NCBI GenBank assembly: GCA_038239345.1
Contig: JBBSEX010000002.1
Span: 438,669 to 502,668, forward strand
Length of the DNA: 64,000 nucleotides
Reading direction: 5' to 3'
Origin: JBBSEX01 sp038239345
GTDB lineage: Bacteria; Acidobacteriota; Terriglobia; Bryobacterales; Bryobacteraceae
The notes beneath the pieces were generated by a model. That model saw nothing but the letters and a program-made list of their open reading frames with translations. It made no database searches and was not told where the DNA came from. Below, piece after piece: positions 52,701 through 61,955 of the stretch (position 1 is the first letter of the stretch; each line of letters opens with the position of its first letter). Made by a program: the position numbers and the translations under genes.

Positions 52701-53878
52701 AGGCCATTACTTATCGTCACGAGGCGGCCGCCGTCGAGAATGGATTGGCGTCCTGCTTCGAGCACACGTTCATTGTGGCGGCTATTAGCGGGAGTTGCCA
52801 TAATACCCGTGGCGTCGATTTCACTGAGCAGCGCGGCGCGGTTTTCCGGAAGTGCGCCGGCGACGCGGATGCACTGCCGCACAATGTGTTCGATGGAACG
52901 ATAGCCATAGCCTACAGGCACGAGGCCGGGGCCTCCGAGGTCGATATATTGCAGGTAGTCGGGGCTGGGCTCGCTGTAGGTCTGATCGGCGTAGGAATAT
53001 TTTAGTCCGCGAAATTGATCGGAATGTGAGATCAACGCGCCCCCGCCGCCACCGCTGCAATACATGGTTAGCCCTTGTGTGTTGCTGCCCGGCGCGGCAT
53101 CGGGGAACCCCAGCGCGCATTGCACATTGAGGCACGCGCCGTTGTTCCATAGGATGCGGGCATCCGCCCAGAGATAACCCTCGTTGCCGTTGGGAAAACG
53201 GTCCAGCAAACCGTACACACTGACAGCCACCGGATGAAGTCCCGTGATAAATTGCACCAGATCGACATAATGACAGCCGATGTAAGCAAAGGCGTCGGAA
53301 TTTTCTTTGGTGAACCAGTTCTGAAAATTCGAATGGCGGTAATACCATTTCTCCAGCAGGCACGCGGTGCCTAGGCGGAACTCGCCGAACTTACCTTCTC
53401 GATAGCCCCCACGAGCCATCAAGCTGCGGTCGTCAAAGCGCTTGTGATATTCGATGCCAACTACGAGTCCGCGCTCGCGAGCCTCGCGTTCAATCTCGAT
53501 CGACTGGGCAACCTCAAGCACCAGGGGCTTGACGGCGCATACGTGCTGACCCGCGCGAAGAGCCGCGAGAATCACATCGTAATGCAGTTGATCGGGCACG
53601 GCCACGATCGCAATATTGCCCGCTGGCATCGATTCCAGAACTTGGCGATATAGCTCCGGCTGAGGGGCGTCGATCTTCGTGGGATAGGCGCGAAAACTAT
53701 GGCCGGGGAAGGCTCGCGCGATCAATTCGGATTGTGCCAGCTTTTCAACGGTTGTGGCGTGCCGCGCGCAAACACTAATGTCGCCGACCATTCCCAGCCG
53801 CTGCAGTTGATACAACGAAGGGAGAATCTGATCGTGCGTGATCATGCCGCCACCGATGACGGCAACCGCTATGCTCAT
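52697..53878 (-). CDS. Gfo/Idh/MocA-family oxidoreductase
   Basis: This 393-residue NAD(P)-dependent dehydrogenase begins with the Rossmann motif VIGGGMITHDQILPSLYQL. The family's catalytic Lys is in CAVKPLVLE (about residue 125; the usual motif is EKP, here VKP), and the second domain carries VGIEYHKRFDDRSLM and AFAYIGCHYVDLVQFITGL. Substrates of this family are sugars, inositols and related polyols. It overlaps the upstream aminotransferase gene by 4 bases and the downstream hypothetical gene by 4 bases. Together with a class III aminotransferase it suggests conversion of a polyol carbonyl to an amine (inference). Confidence 0.93.
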   Translation of the reverse strand: MSIAVAVIGGGMITHDQILPSLYQLQRLGMVGDISVCARHATTVEKLAQSELIARAFPGHSFRAYPTKIDAPQPELYRQVLESMPAGNIAIVAVPDQLHYDVILAALRAGQHVCAVKPLVLEVAQSIEIEREARERGLVVGIEYHKRFDDRSLMARGGYREGKFGEFRLGTACLLEKWYYRHSNFQNWFTKENSDAFAYIGCHYVDLVQFITGLHPVAVSVYGLLDRFPNGNEGYLWADARILWNNGACLNVQCALGFPDAAPGSNTQGLTMYCSGGGGGALISHSDQFRGLKYSYADQTYSEPSPDYLQYIDLGGPGLVPVGYGYRSIEHIVRQCIRVAGALPENRAALLSEIDATGIMATPANSRHNERVLEAGRQSILDGGRLVTISNGL

Positions 53879-55242
53879 TTATGCGCGGCTTCTTTTAGAG
53901 ATTCGCCAAGCACGGCGAGGCTTTCCTGCAAGGCTTCGGCGGTGATACAAAGAGGAGGACTGATCTTCACTGTCGCGCCGCCAAAACCTACAGGAGCGAA
54001 CATCATAACGCCTCTTGTGATGCATCCCCAAACAACATCGAAGGCAAAATCGCCGTCGGGCTCTTTTGTTCCCGGCTTGACGCAGCTGAGTCCCGCCACC
54101 AGTCCTTTGCCGGCAACAGCGCCAATCTGGGGAAACTCACGCTTCAGTTCGTGCAGGCGGGTGTGCAGCTGTTCTCCCAGCAGCCGGGCATTCTGTACAA
54201 GGTTTTCTTTTAGGATAATTTCCAGCGAGGCGAGTGCGGCGGCAACGCAAACGGGATTGCCGGTATGCGTTGAGGTCATGCTGCCGGGCGCGTGCAGATC
54301 CATGATTTCGGCGCGGCCCGCGACCGCGGATAGCGGAAGTGAACTACTGATTCCTTTTCCGAAAGTGGCGACGTCGGGAACGATGCCATAATGTTCGAAC
54401 CCCCACATCGTACCCGTGCGCCCGAAACCGGCTTGCACTTCGTCGCATACCAAGATAATTTTATGCGCCGTACACCACTGCCGCAGACTCTGCATGAACT
54501 CTACTGGCGCGAAGGCCGCGCTGCCTCCCTGATACGTTTCGAGAATCACCCCGGCTACGTTCGAGGCATGCGCGCCTTGTTCGTGAAGAGATTTTTGAAA
54601 GAAGTCGAACGAGAGATCGGGCGTCCGAAAACCGTCGGGAAAGGGAACCTGAACGAACCCTTGGTCCAGGTTGACGATCCACTCCTTGAGCGCTGGAATT
54701 CCACCGGCCTGTTGCGAACCCAAGGTGCGCCCGTGAAATGCTTTCTCAAAAGAAACGATCGCGTTCTTGCCGCGTCCGCCAGCTTTCAAACCATGAGTGC
54801 GGCACAATTTGATGGCGCATTCCACCGTTTCCGAACCAGTGGTGAGAAGAAAGATCTTCGACAACGGAGCAGGCAGCAGCGAGGTTAGCTTTTCGACAAA
54901 CCGGGCACGAATCTCCGACGGAAAACAATAGTTGTGCAGCAGCGCGGACTGAGCCTGAGAGACAATCGCGTCAATAATTTCTTGCCGGCCGTGCCCCGCG
55001 TTGGCAACCAGAACACCGGAGGACCAATCAATAAAACGATTGCCGGCGTTATCGCGCACTGCAAAGCCCTCGGCCGATTGCCAGACAATTGGCGGCTGCC
55101 CACTCATCGCCACAGGCTCATATTTGGAGAGCCTCTCCACGACCGCGACGGACTCCGCCGAAGGAAGCTGCGTAGCGATACGGCGAAATTTAGTTTCAAC
55201 ACGGGGGACATCCCGCGGTGTCAGATCGAACTGTCGGGCCAT
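53875..55242 (-). CDS. Class III PLP-dependent aminotransferase
   Basis: This protein of about 455 residues is an omega-aminotransferase of the aspartate aminotransferase family protein group (class III). The PLP Lys is in VATFGKGISSSLPLSAV; other motifs are LLTTGSETVECAIKLCRTHG, KAFHGRTLGSQQAGG, VCDEVQAGFGRTGTMW and TSTHTGNPVCVAAALA. ATG 55242 is chosen since the upstream extension to 55290 is not conserved-looking. Class III enzymes use 4-aminobutyrate, ornithine, diaminobutyrate or amino-sugar-like substrates. It is the first gene of the coupled operon, overlapping the Gfo/Idh gene by 4 bases. Confidence 0.93.
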   Translation of the reverse strand: MARQFDLTPRDVPRVETKFRRIATQLPSAESVAVVERLSKYEPVAMSGQPPIVWQSAEGFAVRDNAGNRFIDWSSGVLVANAGHGRQEIIDAIVSQAQSALLHNYCFPSEIRARFVEKLTSLLPAPLSKIFLLTTGSETVECAIKLCRTHGLKAGGRGKNAIVSFEKAFHGRTLGSQQAGGIPALKEWIVNLDQGFVQVPFPDGFRTPDLSFDFFQKSLHEQGAHASNVAGVILETYQGGSAAFAPVEFMQSLRQWCTAHKIILVCDEVQAGFGRTGTMWGFEHYGIVPDVATFGKGISSSLPLSAVAGRAEIMDLHAPGSMTSTHTGNPVCVAAALASLEIILKENLVQNARLLGEQLHTRLHELKREFPQIGAVAGKGLVAGLSCVKPGTKEPDGDFAFDVVWGCITRGVMMFAPVGFGGATVKISPPLCITAEALQESLAVLGESLKEAAHK

Positions 55243-55286
55243 GGTCTTTCTATTGTCGATGAAAACCGTGTAGATCTGAAAATCCG

Positions 55287-55595
55287 TCAAGGTTTTTGAA
55301 CGGCGATCTCGCCGATGCTGTATTCCAGGTCGCGCACGTGGACGGTTCCAGTCACATGCGCGCCGACGGCCAGTTTGTCGAAATCAGTTTGCGTACGTAC
55401 GGGAAATTCCATGGTCATCGGCTCCATCCAGTCGCCAATTTTGCCGTGCTTGATGGCGGCGATCTTCAGGGAAGGGTCGAGCCGAATTATTTCGCCTTCT
55501 AGCGCATACGTCTTTTCAACGGCAGCAGGCTTTGAGCAGGCAGCAAGCAAGCCCAATAAGACAACAGCGAATATTGAGCGCGGCATCTTATCCAT
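55287..55595 (-). CDS. CusF-like copper-binding lipoprotein
   Basis: This 102-residue lipoprotein has a signal ending in LLAACSK, with the lipidated Cys at about residue 20. The mature part is a small beta-barrel like CusF_Ec: YALEGEIIRLDPSLKIAAIK, then GDWMEPMTMEFPV. The motif MEPMTMEF contains the Met and Trp-like ligands used for Cu(I) in CusF (Trp in GDWM). This type is often found next to SCO1/SenC-like copper chaperones, but none is present here. It lies between the xerC and aminotransferase genes on the same strand, 10 bases after xerC, so transcription may be shared without a functional link. Confidence 0.85.
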   Translation of the reverse strand: MDKMPRSIFAVVLLGLLAACSKPAAVEKTYALEGEIIRLDPSLKIAAIKHGKIGDWMEPMTMEFPVRTQTDFDKLAVGAHVTGTVHVRDLEYSIGEIAVQKP

Positions 55596-55605
55596 TATCC
55601 GGCGT

Positions 55606-56508
55606 CTACGCCTTGGGATGAGCCTTGTCGTATACCTTCATTAAATCGGTTAACGACACCTGCGTGTATTTCTGGGTAGTGGACAATCGGGAATGCCCAA
55701 GCAGTTCCTGAATGGATCGTAAATCCGCGCCATCGCTAAGCAGGTGGGTGGCATAAGCGTGGCGAAGACTGTGCGGGTGAATGGAAGAATCGCCATTCAC
55801 CATTCGGGCGTAGAACTTCACGATGTTGCGTGCGCCACGATCAGTCAGCCGGGAGCCGCGGAAGTTTAGAAATAGTGGTTTCGCGGCACTCTCGATGACT
55901 GGCGGGCGCTTTGCCAAATAGCGTTCAAGAGCAATTCCAGCCTTCGATGTGTAGGGCACCTGGCGCTCTTTGCGGCCTTTACCTCGCACCCGGATCCATC
56001 GCTCGGTGAAATCGAAATCGTCCAGGTTCAGCCCGACAAGCTCACTAACCCGCAGCCCGCAGCCATATAAAAATTCCAGGATAGCGACATCACGCTCGGG
56101 GAAAGGGCGCTCCAGTTTCCCGTCGCCCACGCCATCGACAAGGTGATTCGCCTGTTCCTCAGTCATGACTTTGGGCAATTTCTGCGGAGTCTTTGGAGTT
56201 CGAATTAACTTTGCGAAATTGACAGTTACCAAACCATCGCGGCGCAGAGCCTGGAACAGCGAGCGAACGGCCGCAAGTTTTCGCCGGATGGACAATACAT
56301 CCAACTCTTTCTCATAAAGATGGGCCAGCCATTCGCGAAGCGTCAGCACATCAAACTCCGAGGGGGTTGGCGGAGTGTTGCCGGGTGGCGAAAAATAGTC
56401 GTGAAATTGTCCCAGATCCGATCGATAATTTCTGATCGTGTGCGCCGACAAATTCATCCGCTCCAGTTCCTGCATATGGCGGACGATGCAGTCGCCTAAT
56501 TCAGACAT
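55606..56508 (-). CDS. xerC: XerC-type tyrosine recombinase
   Basis: This 300-residue tyrosine recombinase resolves chromosome dimers at dif. An N-terminal SAM-like domain (RHMQELERMNLSAHTIRNYR) precedes the catalytic domain. Active residues are Arg in GCGLRVSEL, Lys in GKGRKERQVP, His-x2-Arg in HSLRHAYATHLL, His in LGHSRLSTTQ and the nucleophile Tyr in QKYTQ. It overlaps the trmFO gene by 8 bases; the trmFO-xerC order is also known from Firmicutes. Its position next to a housekeeping gene favours the Xer role over a mobile-element integrase. Confidence 0.93.
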   Translation of the reverse strand: MSELGDCIVRHMQELERMNLSAHTIRNYRSDLGQFHDYFSPPGNTPPTPSEFDVLTLREWLAHLYEKELDVLSIRRKLAAVRSLFQALRRDGLVTVNFAKLIRTPKTPQKLPKVMTEEQANHLVDGVGDGKLERPFPERDVAILEFLYGCGLRVSELVGLNLDDFDFTERWIRVRGKGRKERQVPYTSKAGIALERYLAKRPPVIESAAKPLFLNFRGSRLTDRGARNIVKFYARMVNGDSSIHPHSLRHAYATHLLSDGADLRSIQELLGHSRLSTTQKYTQVSLTDLMKVYDKAHPKA

Positions 56509-57862
56509 TCACAGGCACTCCGCAATAGTCGTCCATCTTGGCGAGGGCGCGGCGGCAGACTTCGGCATGACGAGCGGAACGATCGCGACGCAGCTTTTCA
56601 CGGGTAGCATCATCCAGCGCCGGAAGCAGATCGAACGTGATGTTGGCCGGCTGATAATTTTTTGGATCCGCGCCGGAAACATAGGCACACAGAGATCCTA
56701 AGGCTGTCTGGCGCGGAAAAGGTTCGATACGGTTGCCGGTAGCCAGCGCTACCGCATGACGACCAGCGATTAATCCCGTGGCGATCGATTCCACGTACCC
56801 TTCGACACCGCAAATCTGGCCAGCGAAGAAAATCCGCGGATCGGATCGAAGTTGCAACGAAGCGTTTAGCAGTGCCGGGCCATTGATATATGTATTGCGA
56901 TGTATTTGGCCGTAGCGCACGAACTCCGCTTTCTCCAGGCCTGGAATCATGCGCAGAACACGCGCTTGTTCGCCGAACCGCATATGATTTTGAAAGCCGA
57001 CCAGGTTATAACTATCGGCGCGCAGATTTTCCTGGCGGAGCTGAACCACGGCGTAGGGACGGCGTCCCGTGCGCGGGTCGGTTAAGCCCATCGGCTTCAT
57101 CGGACCGAAACGAAGGGTATCGCGGCCTCGCCGGGCGATCTCTTCTATTGGCAGACAAGCTTCGAAGAATCGTGTACTGTCTTCGGGGATGTGCGCTGGT
57201 ACACTCTGTCCGCCAAGCAAAGCGTCCAGGAAGCGATCGTACTGATCTTTATTGAACGGACAATTTACGTAATCGTCCGACCCGTCTATCGACTTACCGT
57301 AGCGCGACTCACGGAACGCTATCGACATGTCGATGGAGTCGGCCTCGACGATGGGGCTGATGCTGTCGTAAAAATAGAGTCGTTCCGATCCAGTGAGCCG
57401 CCCAACCTCCTGCGCGAGACCGTCGCTGGTAAGCGGACCACTGGCGACAATCCAAATCCCCTTGCCTAACGTAGTGACTTCTTCGCGTCGAAGTTCAATC
57501 AGAGGGTTACTCTCCAACGCTCGTTCGATTTCCATGGCGAACGTATCGCGATCCACCGTGAGGGCTTGGCCGCCCGGAACACGGGCAATCGCCGCAGCTT
57601 GCAGCAAGAGAGAATCCAACCGGCGCAGCTCCGTTTTCAGCAGCCACGGCGCGGAATGTTCCTGCTCGCTCTTCAGCGAATTACTACAGACGAGTTCGGC
57701 GAAGCGATCGGTTTTGTGGGCGGGTGTCTGGCGTACGGGACGCATCTCGTACAGGACAACAGGAAGGCCAGCCCGGGCGACTTGCCAGGCAGCCTCGCAG
57801 CCGGCGAGTCCGGCGCCAATAATCTGAATCGGGCCCACGGTTTCAGTGTAAGGGTTCTTCAA
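56501..57862 (-). CDS. trmFO: TrmFO, folate/FAD-dependent tRNA m5U54 methyltransferase
   Basis: This 453-residue flavoprotein methylates U54 in the tRNA T-loop using methylenetetrahydrofolate. The FAD motif is IGAGLAGCEAA (about 14-24). The catalytic Cys region ELVCSNSLKSEQEHSAPWLL and the segment YVNCPFNKDQYDRFLDALLG with its second Cys are both present. The first codon is uncertain: ATG 57862 gives a 20-base overlap with the upstream GH172-type gene, while GTG 57838 starts directly before GPIQIIGAG as in many homologues. It is co-transcribed with xerC. Confidence 0.95.
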   Translation of the reverse strand: MKNPYTETVGPIQIIGAGLAGCEAAWQVARAGLPVVLYEMRPVRQTPAHKTDRFAELVCSNSLKSEQEHSAPWLLKTELRRLDSLLLQAAAIARVPGGQALTVDRDTFAMEIERALESNPLIELRREEVTTLGKGIWIVASGPLTSDGLAQEVGRLTGSERLYFYDSISPIVEADSIDMSIAFRESRYGKSIDGSDDYVNCPFNKDQYDRFLDALLGGQSVPAHIPEDSTRFFEACLPIEEIARRGRDTLRFGPMKPMGLTDPRTGRRPYAVVQLRQENLRADSYNLVGFQNHMRFGEQARVLRMIPGLEKAEFVRYGQIHRNTYINGPALLNASLQLRSDPRIFFAGQICGVEGYVESIATGLIAGRHAVALATGNRIEPFPRQTALGSLCAYVSGADPKNYQPANITFDLLPALDDATREKLRRDRSARHAEVCRRALAKMDDYCGVPVNV

Positions 57863-59711
57863 ACTTCAGCGTAGCGGGCGAATCAATTGAGAGGGTGATC
57901 CCGTTCCAACGCCAGTTTAAATTGTCGCCGTTGTCCACTAATAGAGTCAGTTTGTTCGGCCCGGCTTTCAAGGGCATCTCGACGGGCGATGTGCCGAACC
58001 CGATTCGCTCCGGAAGCTGGGCAACCGGCAATCCATTCAGCCGGACCGTGACAGCGTCATCATGGCCAAGAAGCACATGAACCTTCTGCGCGGCGGGTGA
58101 CGTAACGATTGTCGAAAGCCGAAGCCTACTCTCTCCAGGTAGCCCTTTCGCGAGTGGAACCCATTTTCTCCACTGCTGCGTAAGATCCAGAAATCCGCCG
58201 CTCATCATAGCGGTATCCCATTTTAAACGAAATTTTTCGAGCTTATCAAAGAGAACCTCGACACCATAAAAGCGCTCGTCCACCAGTTCCGGAGGAGTGG
58301 CCGTCTTCTTCATTGGGCCGAGAACTTTCCATGAGATATCGGGCGCGATGGCGGCGGGCGGACCAGAAACCCCGGCACGTTGATACCAGAAAGCCACTGA
58401 TTTGACGACCTGCTGCGGGGGCACCGCAAGATAGAGCCGCAACGACGATTGAAACGGGATGGGGTTATCGGCAAGGTGTCGAAATCTGCGATCAAGCGCG
58501 GACGCCCCAGCGAACAATTGGAAGCGTCCCGCCTTGTGTCCCGTGAACCCGAAGAACTCTTCGCCACCAGTGCCATGCAGGATGCGCGGACGATTGGAAT
58601 CGGCGTCGACAACAATTGTTTCGGCCATCGCCAGGCTCGCGCCAAAAAGGTTGAGGCCGACTAGGTGGCCCTCGCCAATAGCGGTTGCAGTAACGACATC
58701 GGTATACGCCGAGGTCTTCTTCTCTTCGCGAAAACTTGCGTGAAAGTAATGCGCGTCCCCGGGAATTGAAGTCTTGCGGTCAAGGCTGTAACGCACGATC
58801 AGATGAACGGGAATAGCCCCCGGATTGTGGAATCGAAAGAATGCGGTGCGCCAGAACGGCATAGGGAAATAGAGTGTCTGGCTACCAGGACGCGAGTCCG
58901 CCGCGACACTGCGAAAGCCGCCAAACAAATAGCGCAGCGGAGCCTGCATGGCCGCTTGCGGATTGCCGTCCCAATGCGCCGTCAGTTCGACATCGGCCAG
59001 GTCGCGCGCTTCCAAGGTGAGTTGGCGCAGGGTTGCGGGGCCATCGAGGGAGAACTGCGCGTCACCTCCGGGCGCTACGTCGAACTCCTTCGAGTCTGGT
59101 GACGGCGCTTGCATCTTGCCGCAAGCCTTCGAGAAATCCGGCGCTCCAGATCCGGCGTAACGCATCAGCAAGCCGCTGGGATCGTTGATCGCCACCAGCC
59201 GGGATTTACTCTCCGGTTGCCGGCACAGATGGTAATCGATCTGGATGGCGAACTCCGGCAGATCCTGCTCAGACTCAATTTCTATTCGAATGCCGCTAGA
59301 GAAATAAATCGGCAGGTAAAGGTTATAACTACCTTCGAAATTGAATGAGGGCTGCGGAATATAGCGGGTGCCAGTGCGCGCGGCAGATTCAAACACTTCA
59401 CTGAGGACGCCTTCCACTGCGGGTGTTTCGTCATCATCCGCGTAGATAAAAATGCGCGGGTTACCCCTGCCGGACCAGGCAGCCCAGATGTGTCTGACCG
59501 ATCCCGCGCCGGAGCGTTCCAACACAGTGCGGCGATCGCCCTTCTTGAAATCGCGCCAGCGATAACTGTTTTTTCCAGGGACGTAAGATTGCGAGTGGAC
59601 TAAAGGATCCAGATAATAACAACGCGCCGGATTCGCGGGCGCGGCGCGGAGCGGCATGGCGAGCGAGTTAAGCCCGGAACAAGCAAGCGTGAGTAGGGCG
59701 GCGTAGCGCAA
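57843..59711 (-). CDS. Secreted DUF2961 (GH172-type) protein
   Basis: This 622-residue protein carries a DUF2961 domain, now placed in glycoside hydrolase family 172, which includes difructose-anhydride and arabinofuranosidase enzymes. The TTG start leads into a signal peptide (YAALLTLACSGLNSLAMPL). The N-terminal catalytic region contains RSGAGSVRHIWAAWSGRGNP, YNLYLPIYFSSGIRIEIES and YFHASFREEKKTSAY. The C-terminal 110 residues form a separate beta domain (RLRLSTIVTSPAAQKVHVLL). The substrate is unknown. It may feed on or remodel a polymer, and it lies beside the glycosyltransferase pair on the opposite strand. Confidence 0.85.
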   Translation of the reverse strand: MRYAALLTLACSGLNSLAMPLRAAPANPARCYYLDPLVHSQSYVPGKNSYRWRDFKKGDRRTVLERSGAGSVRHIWAAWSGRGNPRIFIYADDDETPAVEGVLSEVFESAARTGTRYIPQPSFNFEGSYNLYLPIYFSSGIRIEIESEQDLPEFAIQIDYHLCRQPESKSRLVAINDPSGLLMRYAGSGAPDFSKACGKMQAPSPDSKEFDVAPGGDAQFSLDGPATLRQLTLEARDLADVELTAHWDGNPQAAMQAPLRYLFGGFRSVAADSRPGSQTLYFPMPFWRTAFFRFHNPGAIPVHLIVRYSLDRKTSIPGDAHYFHASFREEKKTSAYTDVVTATAIGEGHLVGLNLFGASLAMAETIVVDADSNRPRILHGTGGEEFFGFTGHKAGRFQLFAGASALDRRFRHLADNPIPFQSSLRLYLAVPPQQVVKSVAFWYQRAGVSGPPAAIAPDISWKVLGPMKKTATPPELVDERFYGVEVLFDKLEKFRLKWDTAMMSGGFLDLTQQWRKWVPLAKGLPGESRLRLSTIVTSPAAQKVHVLLGHDDAVTVRLNGLPVAQLPERIGFGTSPVEMPLKAGPNKLTLLVDNGDNLNWRWNGITLSIDSPATLKFEEPLH

Positions 59712-59804
59712 CGTTCTATTGTAGAGACAAACGTATATCCGCTTAATTTCAGGTCATCAATCCGGTATTCTGTGGGGTATTCTGTGTAAGATAAGTCGCC
59801 TTTC

Positions 59805-61955
59805 ATGACTCCTGGTGATCTGAGTACGGTTGAACCGCGGGAACGGGAGGATGAACTCCTGGAGGCGCAGCAGCGGGAAGCCAACCTGCTCACGCTACTG
59901 CGCAGCTATGAGCGGCAGCTGCTGGAAATCAAAAATCGCGATCCGGGCTTGGCCGATGCGCAACAGCAAATACTTGCGTTAACGGCACAAATCTCTGAGG
60001 TGTCTGAAAGGCTGCACGCACTTTTGCGAAAGGGCGAGGCGCCCACGTGGCTTCAACGGCTTCTTACTTACGGCGGCAAGCGCATTGATTGGTTAGCCGA
60101 AAATTATGTGAATCGGCAGCAAAAAATCCTCGCTCGCCCGCTTCCTAAAATCAGCATGCTGACACCCGTGCTGAATGGGGAAGCTTACATTGCTGGGGCG
60201 ATCGAATCGATTTTGAATCAGGGTTACCCCGCGCTCGATTACTGGATCGTCGATGGTGGATCCACGGACAATACCATGGAGATCGTAACGCGCTACAAGG
60301 ATCGATTGGCGGGCGTAATCTCCGAGCCCGATCGCGGCTTATACGATGCAGTGCGAAAGGGCTTTCTGCAGGCCTCTGGGGAAATTCTGGGTTACCTGCC
60401 GTGCGATGATCTCTTGGAGCCAGGGGCGCTGCTTCGCGTCGGCGATTACTTTGCGCGGCATGACAATGCCCAAGCGATTTATCACGAAGACATCGTCGAT
60501 ATTAATGGCTGGCGCTATCCAAACATCGCCCAGCCGAACGTGGGTTTCAGCAAATTATTACAAGGCCACATTCTTTTCCAGGCTGGCGTTTTCTTTCGCC
60601 GTGAACCATACTTCGATGCCGGCGGCGTGAATCCAGACCTCGCGCTTGCCGGCGATTGGGACTTGTTTACCCGCATGGCGCGCCGTGTGCGATTCATTCG
60701 CCGGCCCGGGCATGCGAGCGTGTTCACTGTCAGGCCCGGCCAGTTGAGTGCACGATTGGAAGAGTATCGCTCGGAGATGCACCACCGAGCGAAGATTATC
60801 GAGGCGGATCTCTCACCGTGGGAGCGGCTCCGATTCGGCGCGGAACGCATCGCCGGTAAGCTTCGCGGGACACAATCCCATCCCCTGTTTTTTCCGATCG
60901 ACTATCCGACGAAATCGCCGCCCTGGGGCACTCCGCCGGCGCCCCACGCAGGAGATCTTCGCTGCCCGTTCACTGGCGATTATCCGGACTGGTTTCTGCT
61001 GACGTCTCCCGACAATCGGTATGGCTACGCGATGAACAGCTTCCTCTACTATTTCAAGAGGTCGCATTTAGTTCTGGCCTATCCAGGTTTGGGCGAGGCG
61101 GAGCTGCTCGATTTGCAAGAACGCCAAGCGCAAGCGCGCGAAGGGCGGATCGTCCCACCCGATCCCGAGTATGCTTCTCCCTATAGCTATTACAAACCGG
61201 TAAGCCGGTTGGCGAAATGGATCGACGACCGAGGGCCGCACGAGAAAGATGTCACCGTCGAAGCCGAAGCGGATCGCATTCTCCGGCTGTTGTGTCTTGA
61301 CGGAATGTCTACGTCCGATTCATCGTTACGCTTCCTCCACATCGGTTGCGCAAACGGAACGTTGCTGGCTTCACTGCGAGAGCGTACGCGATGGTCGCTG
61401 CATGGCCTTGATCCCGTTCCCCCGCTTTCTTCGGACGACTGCCGGATGACAGCGGGCACCGCGGTGGAGGCGCCCTACCTGTTTCCGGCGCATACACAAT
61501 TCGACATCGTCTTCCTTGATAGTTTGATTGAGCATTGCAACGATCCCCAAGCGACGGTGGCGCGATTGGCAAGTATTCTGCGTGCCGGTGGGCGTCTGCT
61601 GCTATCAACACCAAATCTGGATTCAGGCCAGATCGAGATATTCGGCCCGACATGGTGTCATTGGAGTCCGCCTTACCATCGCTTTTTATTCAGCTGGAAT
61701 TCGTTGCGATTGCTTATGCAGCGCTGCGGACTCGAAGCGGCCGTCTGCGAGAGTTGGTCCGATCCTTGCTGGACTTCTCGCAGTCTCATGCTCCGGGAAC
61801 TAGGTCTGGGCGCGGCTGTGCCGCCTGAAGCGCCGGTTCCGCCAACGATCCTGGCAAAGGCCGGCAGTATCGTGCGATCATCCAAACTCGCCTGGGATTG
61901 GCGCGGGCGCGGCGATTATCTCATGGGACTTTTTACGAAGGAGCAATGCGATTGA
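59805..61955 (+). CDS. Glycosyltransferase family 2 / SAM methyltransferase fusion
   Basis: This 716-residue protein has a coiled-coil start (residues 10-75, EREDELLEAQQREANLLTLL), then a GT2 domain from about residue 114 (PKISMLTPVLNGEAYIAGAI, then DYWIVDGGSTDNTMEIVTRY). The DxD-like region is LPCDDLLEPGAL and the acceptor region ALAGDWDLFTRMA. A class I methyltransferase starts near residue 507 (LRFLHIGCANGTLLASL, then FDIVFLDSLIEHC). It probably adds a sugar to a surface glycan and methylates it or a neighbouring residue, which could cap the chain (inference). No membrane helix or signal is seen. The last 10 bases overlap the next GT2 gene. Confidence 0.9.
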   Translation: MTPGDLSTVEPREREDELLEAQQREANLLTLLRSYERQLLEIKNRDPGLADAQQQILALTAQISEVSERLHALLRKGEAPTWLQRLLTYGGKRIDWLAENYVNRQQKILARPLPKISMLTPVLNGEAYIAGAIESILNQGYPALDYWIVDGGSTDNTMEIVTRYKDRLAGVISEPDRGLYDAVRKGFLQASGEILGYLPCDDLLEPGALLRVGDYFARHDNAQAIYHEDIVDINGWRYPNIAQPNVGFSKLLQGHILFQAGVFFRREPYFDAGGVNPDLALAGDWDLFTRMARRVRFIRRPGHASVFTVRPGQLSARLEEYRSEMHHRAKIIEADLSPWERLRFGAERIAGKLRGTQSHPLFFPIDYPTKSPPWGTPPAPHAGDLRCPFTGDYPDWFLLTSPDNRYGYAMNSFLYYFKRSHLVLAYPGLGEAELLDLQERQAQAREGRIVPPDPEYASPYSYYKPVSRLAKWIDDRGPHEKDVTVEAEADRILRLLCLDGMSTSDSSLRFLHIGCANGTLLASLRERTRWSLHGLDPVPPLSSDDCRMTAGTAVEAPYLFPAHTQFDIVFLDSLIEHCNDPQATVARLASILRAGGRLLLSTPNLDSGQIEIFGPTWCHWSPPYHRFLFSWNSLRLLMQRCGLEAAVCESWSDPCWTSRSLMLRELGLGAAVPPEAPVPPTILAKAGSIVRSSKLAWDWRGRGDYLMGLFTKEQCD

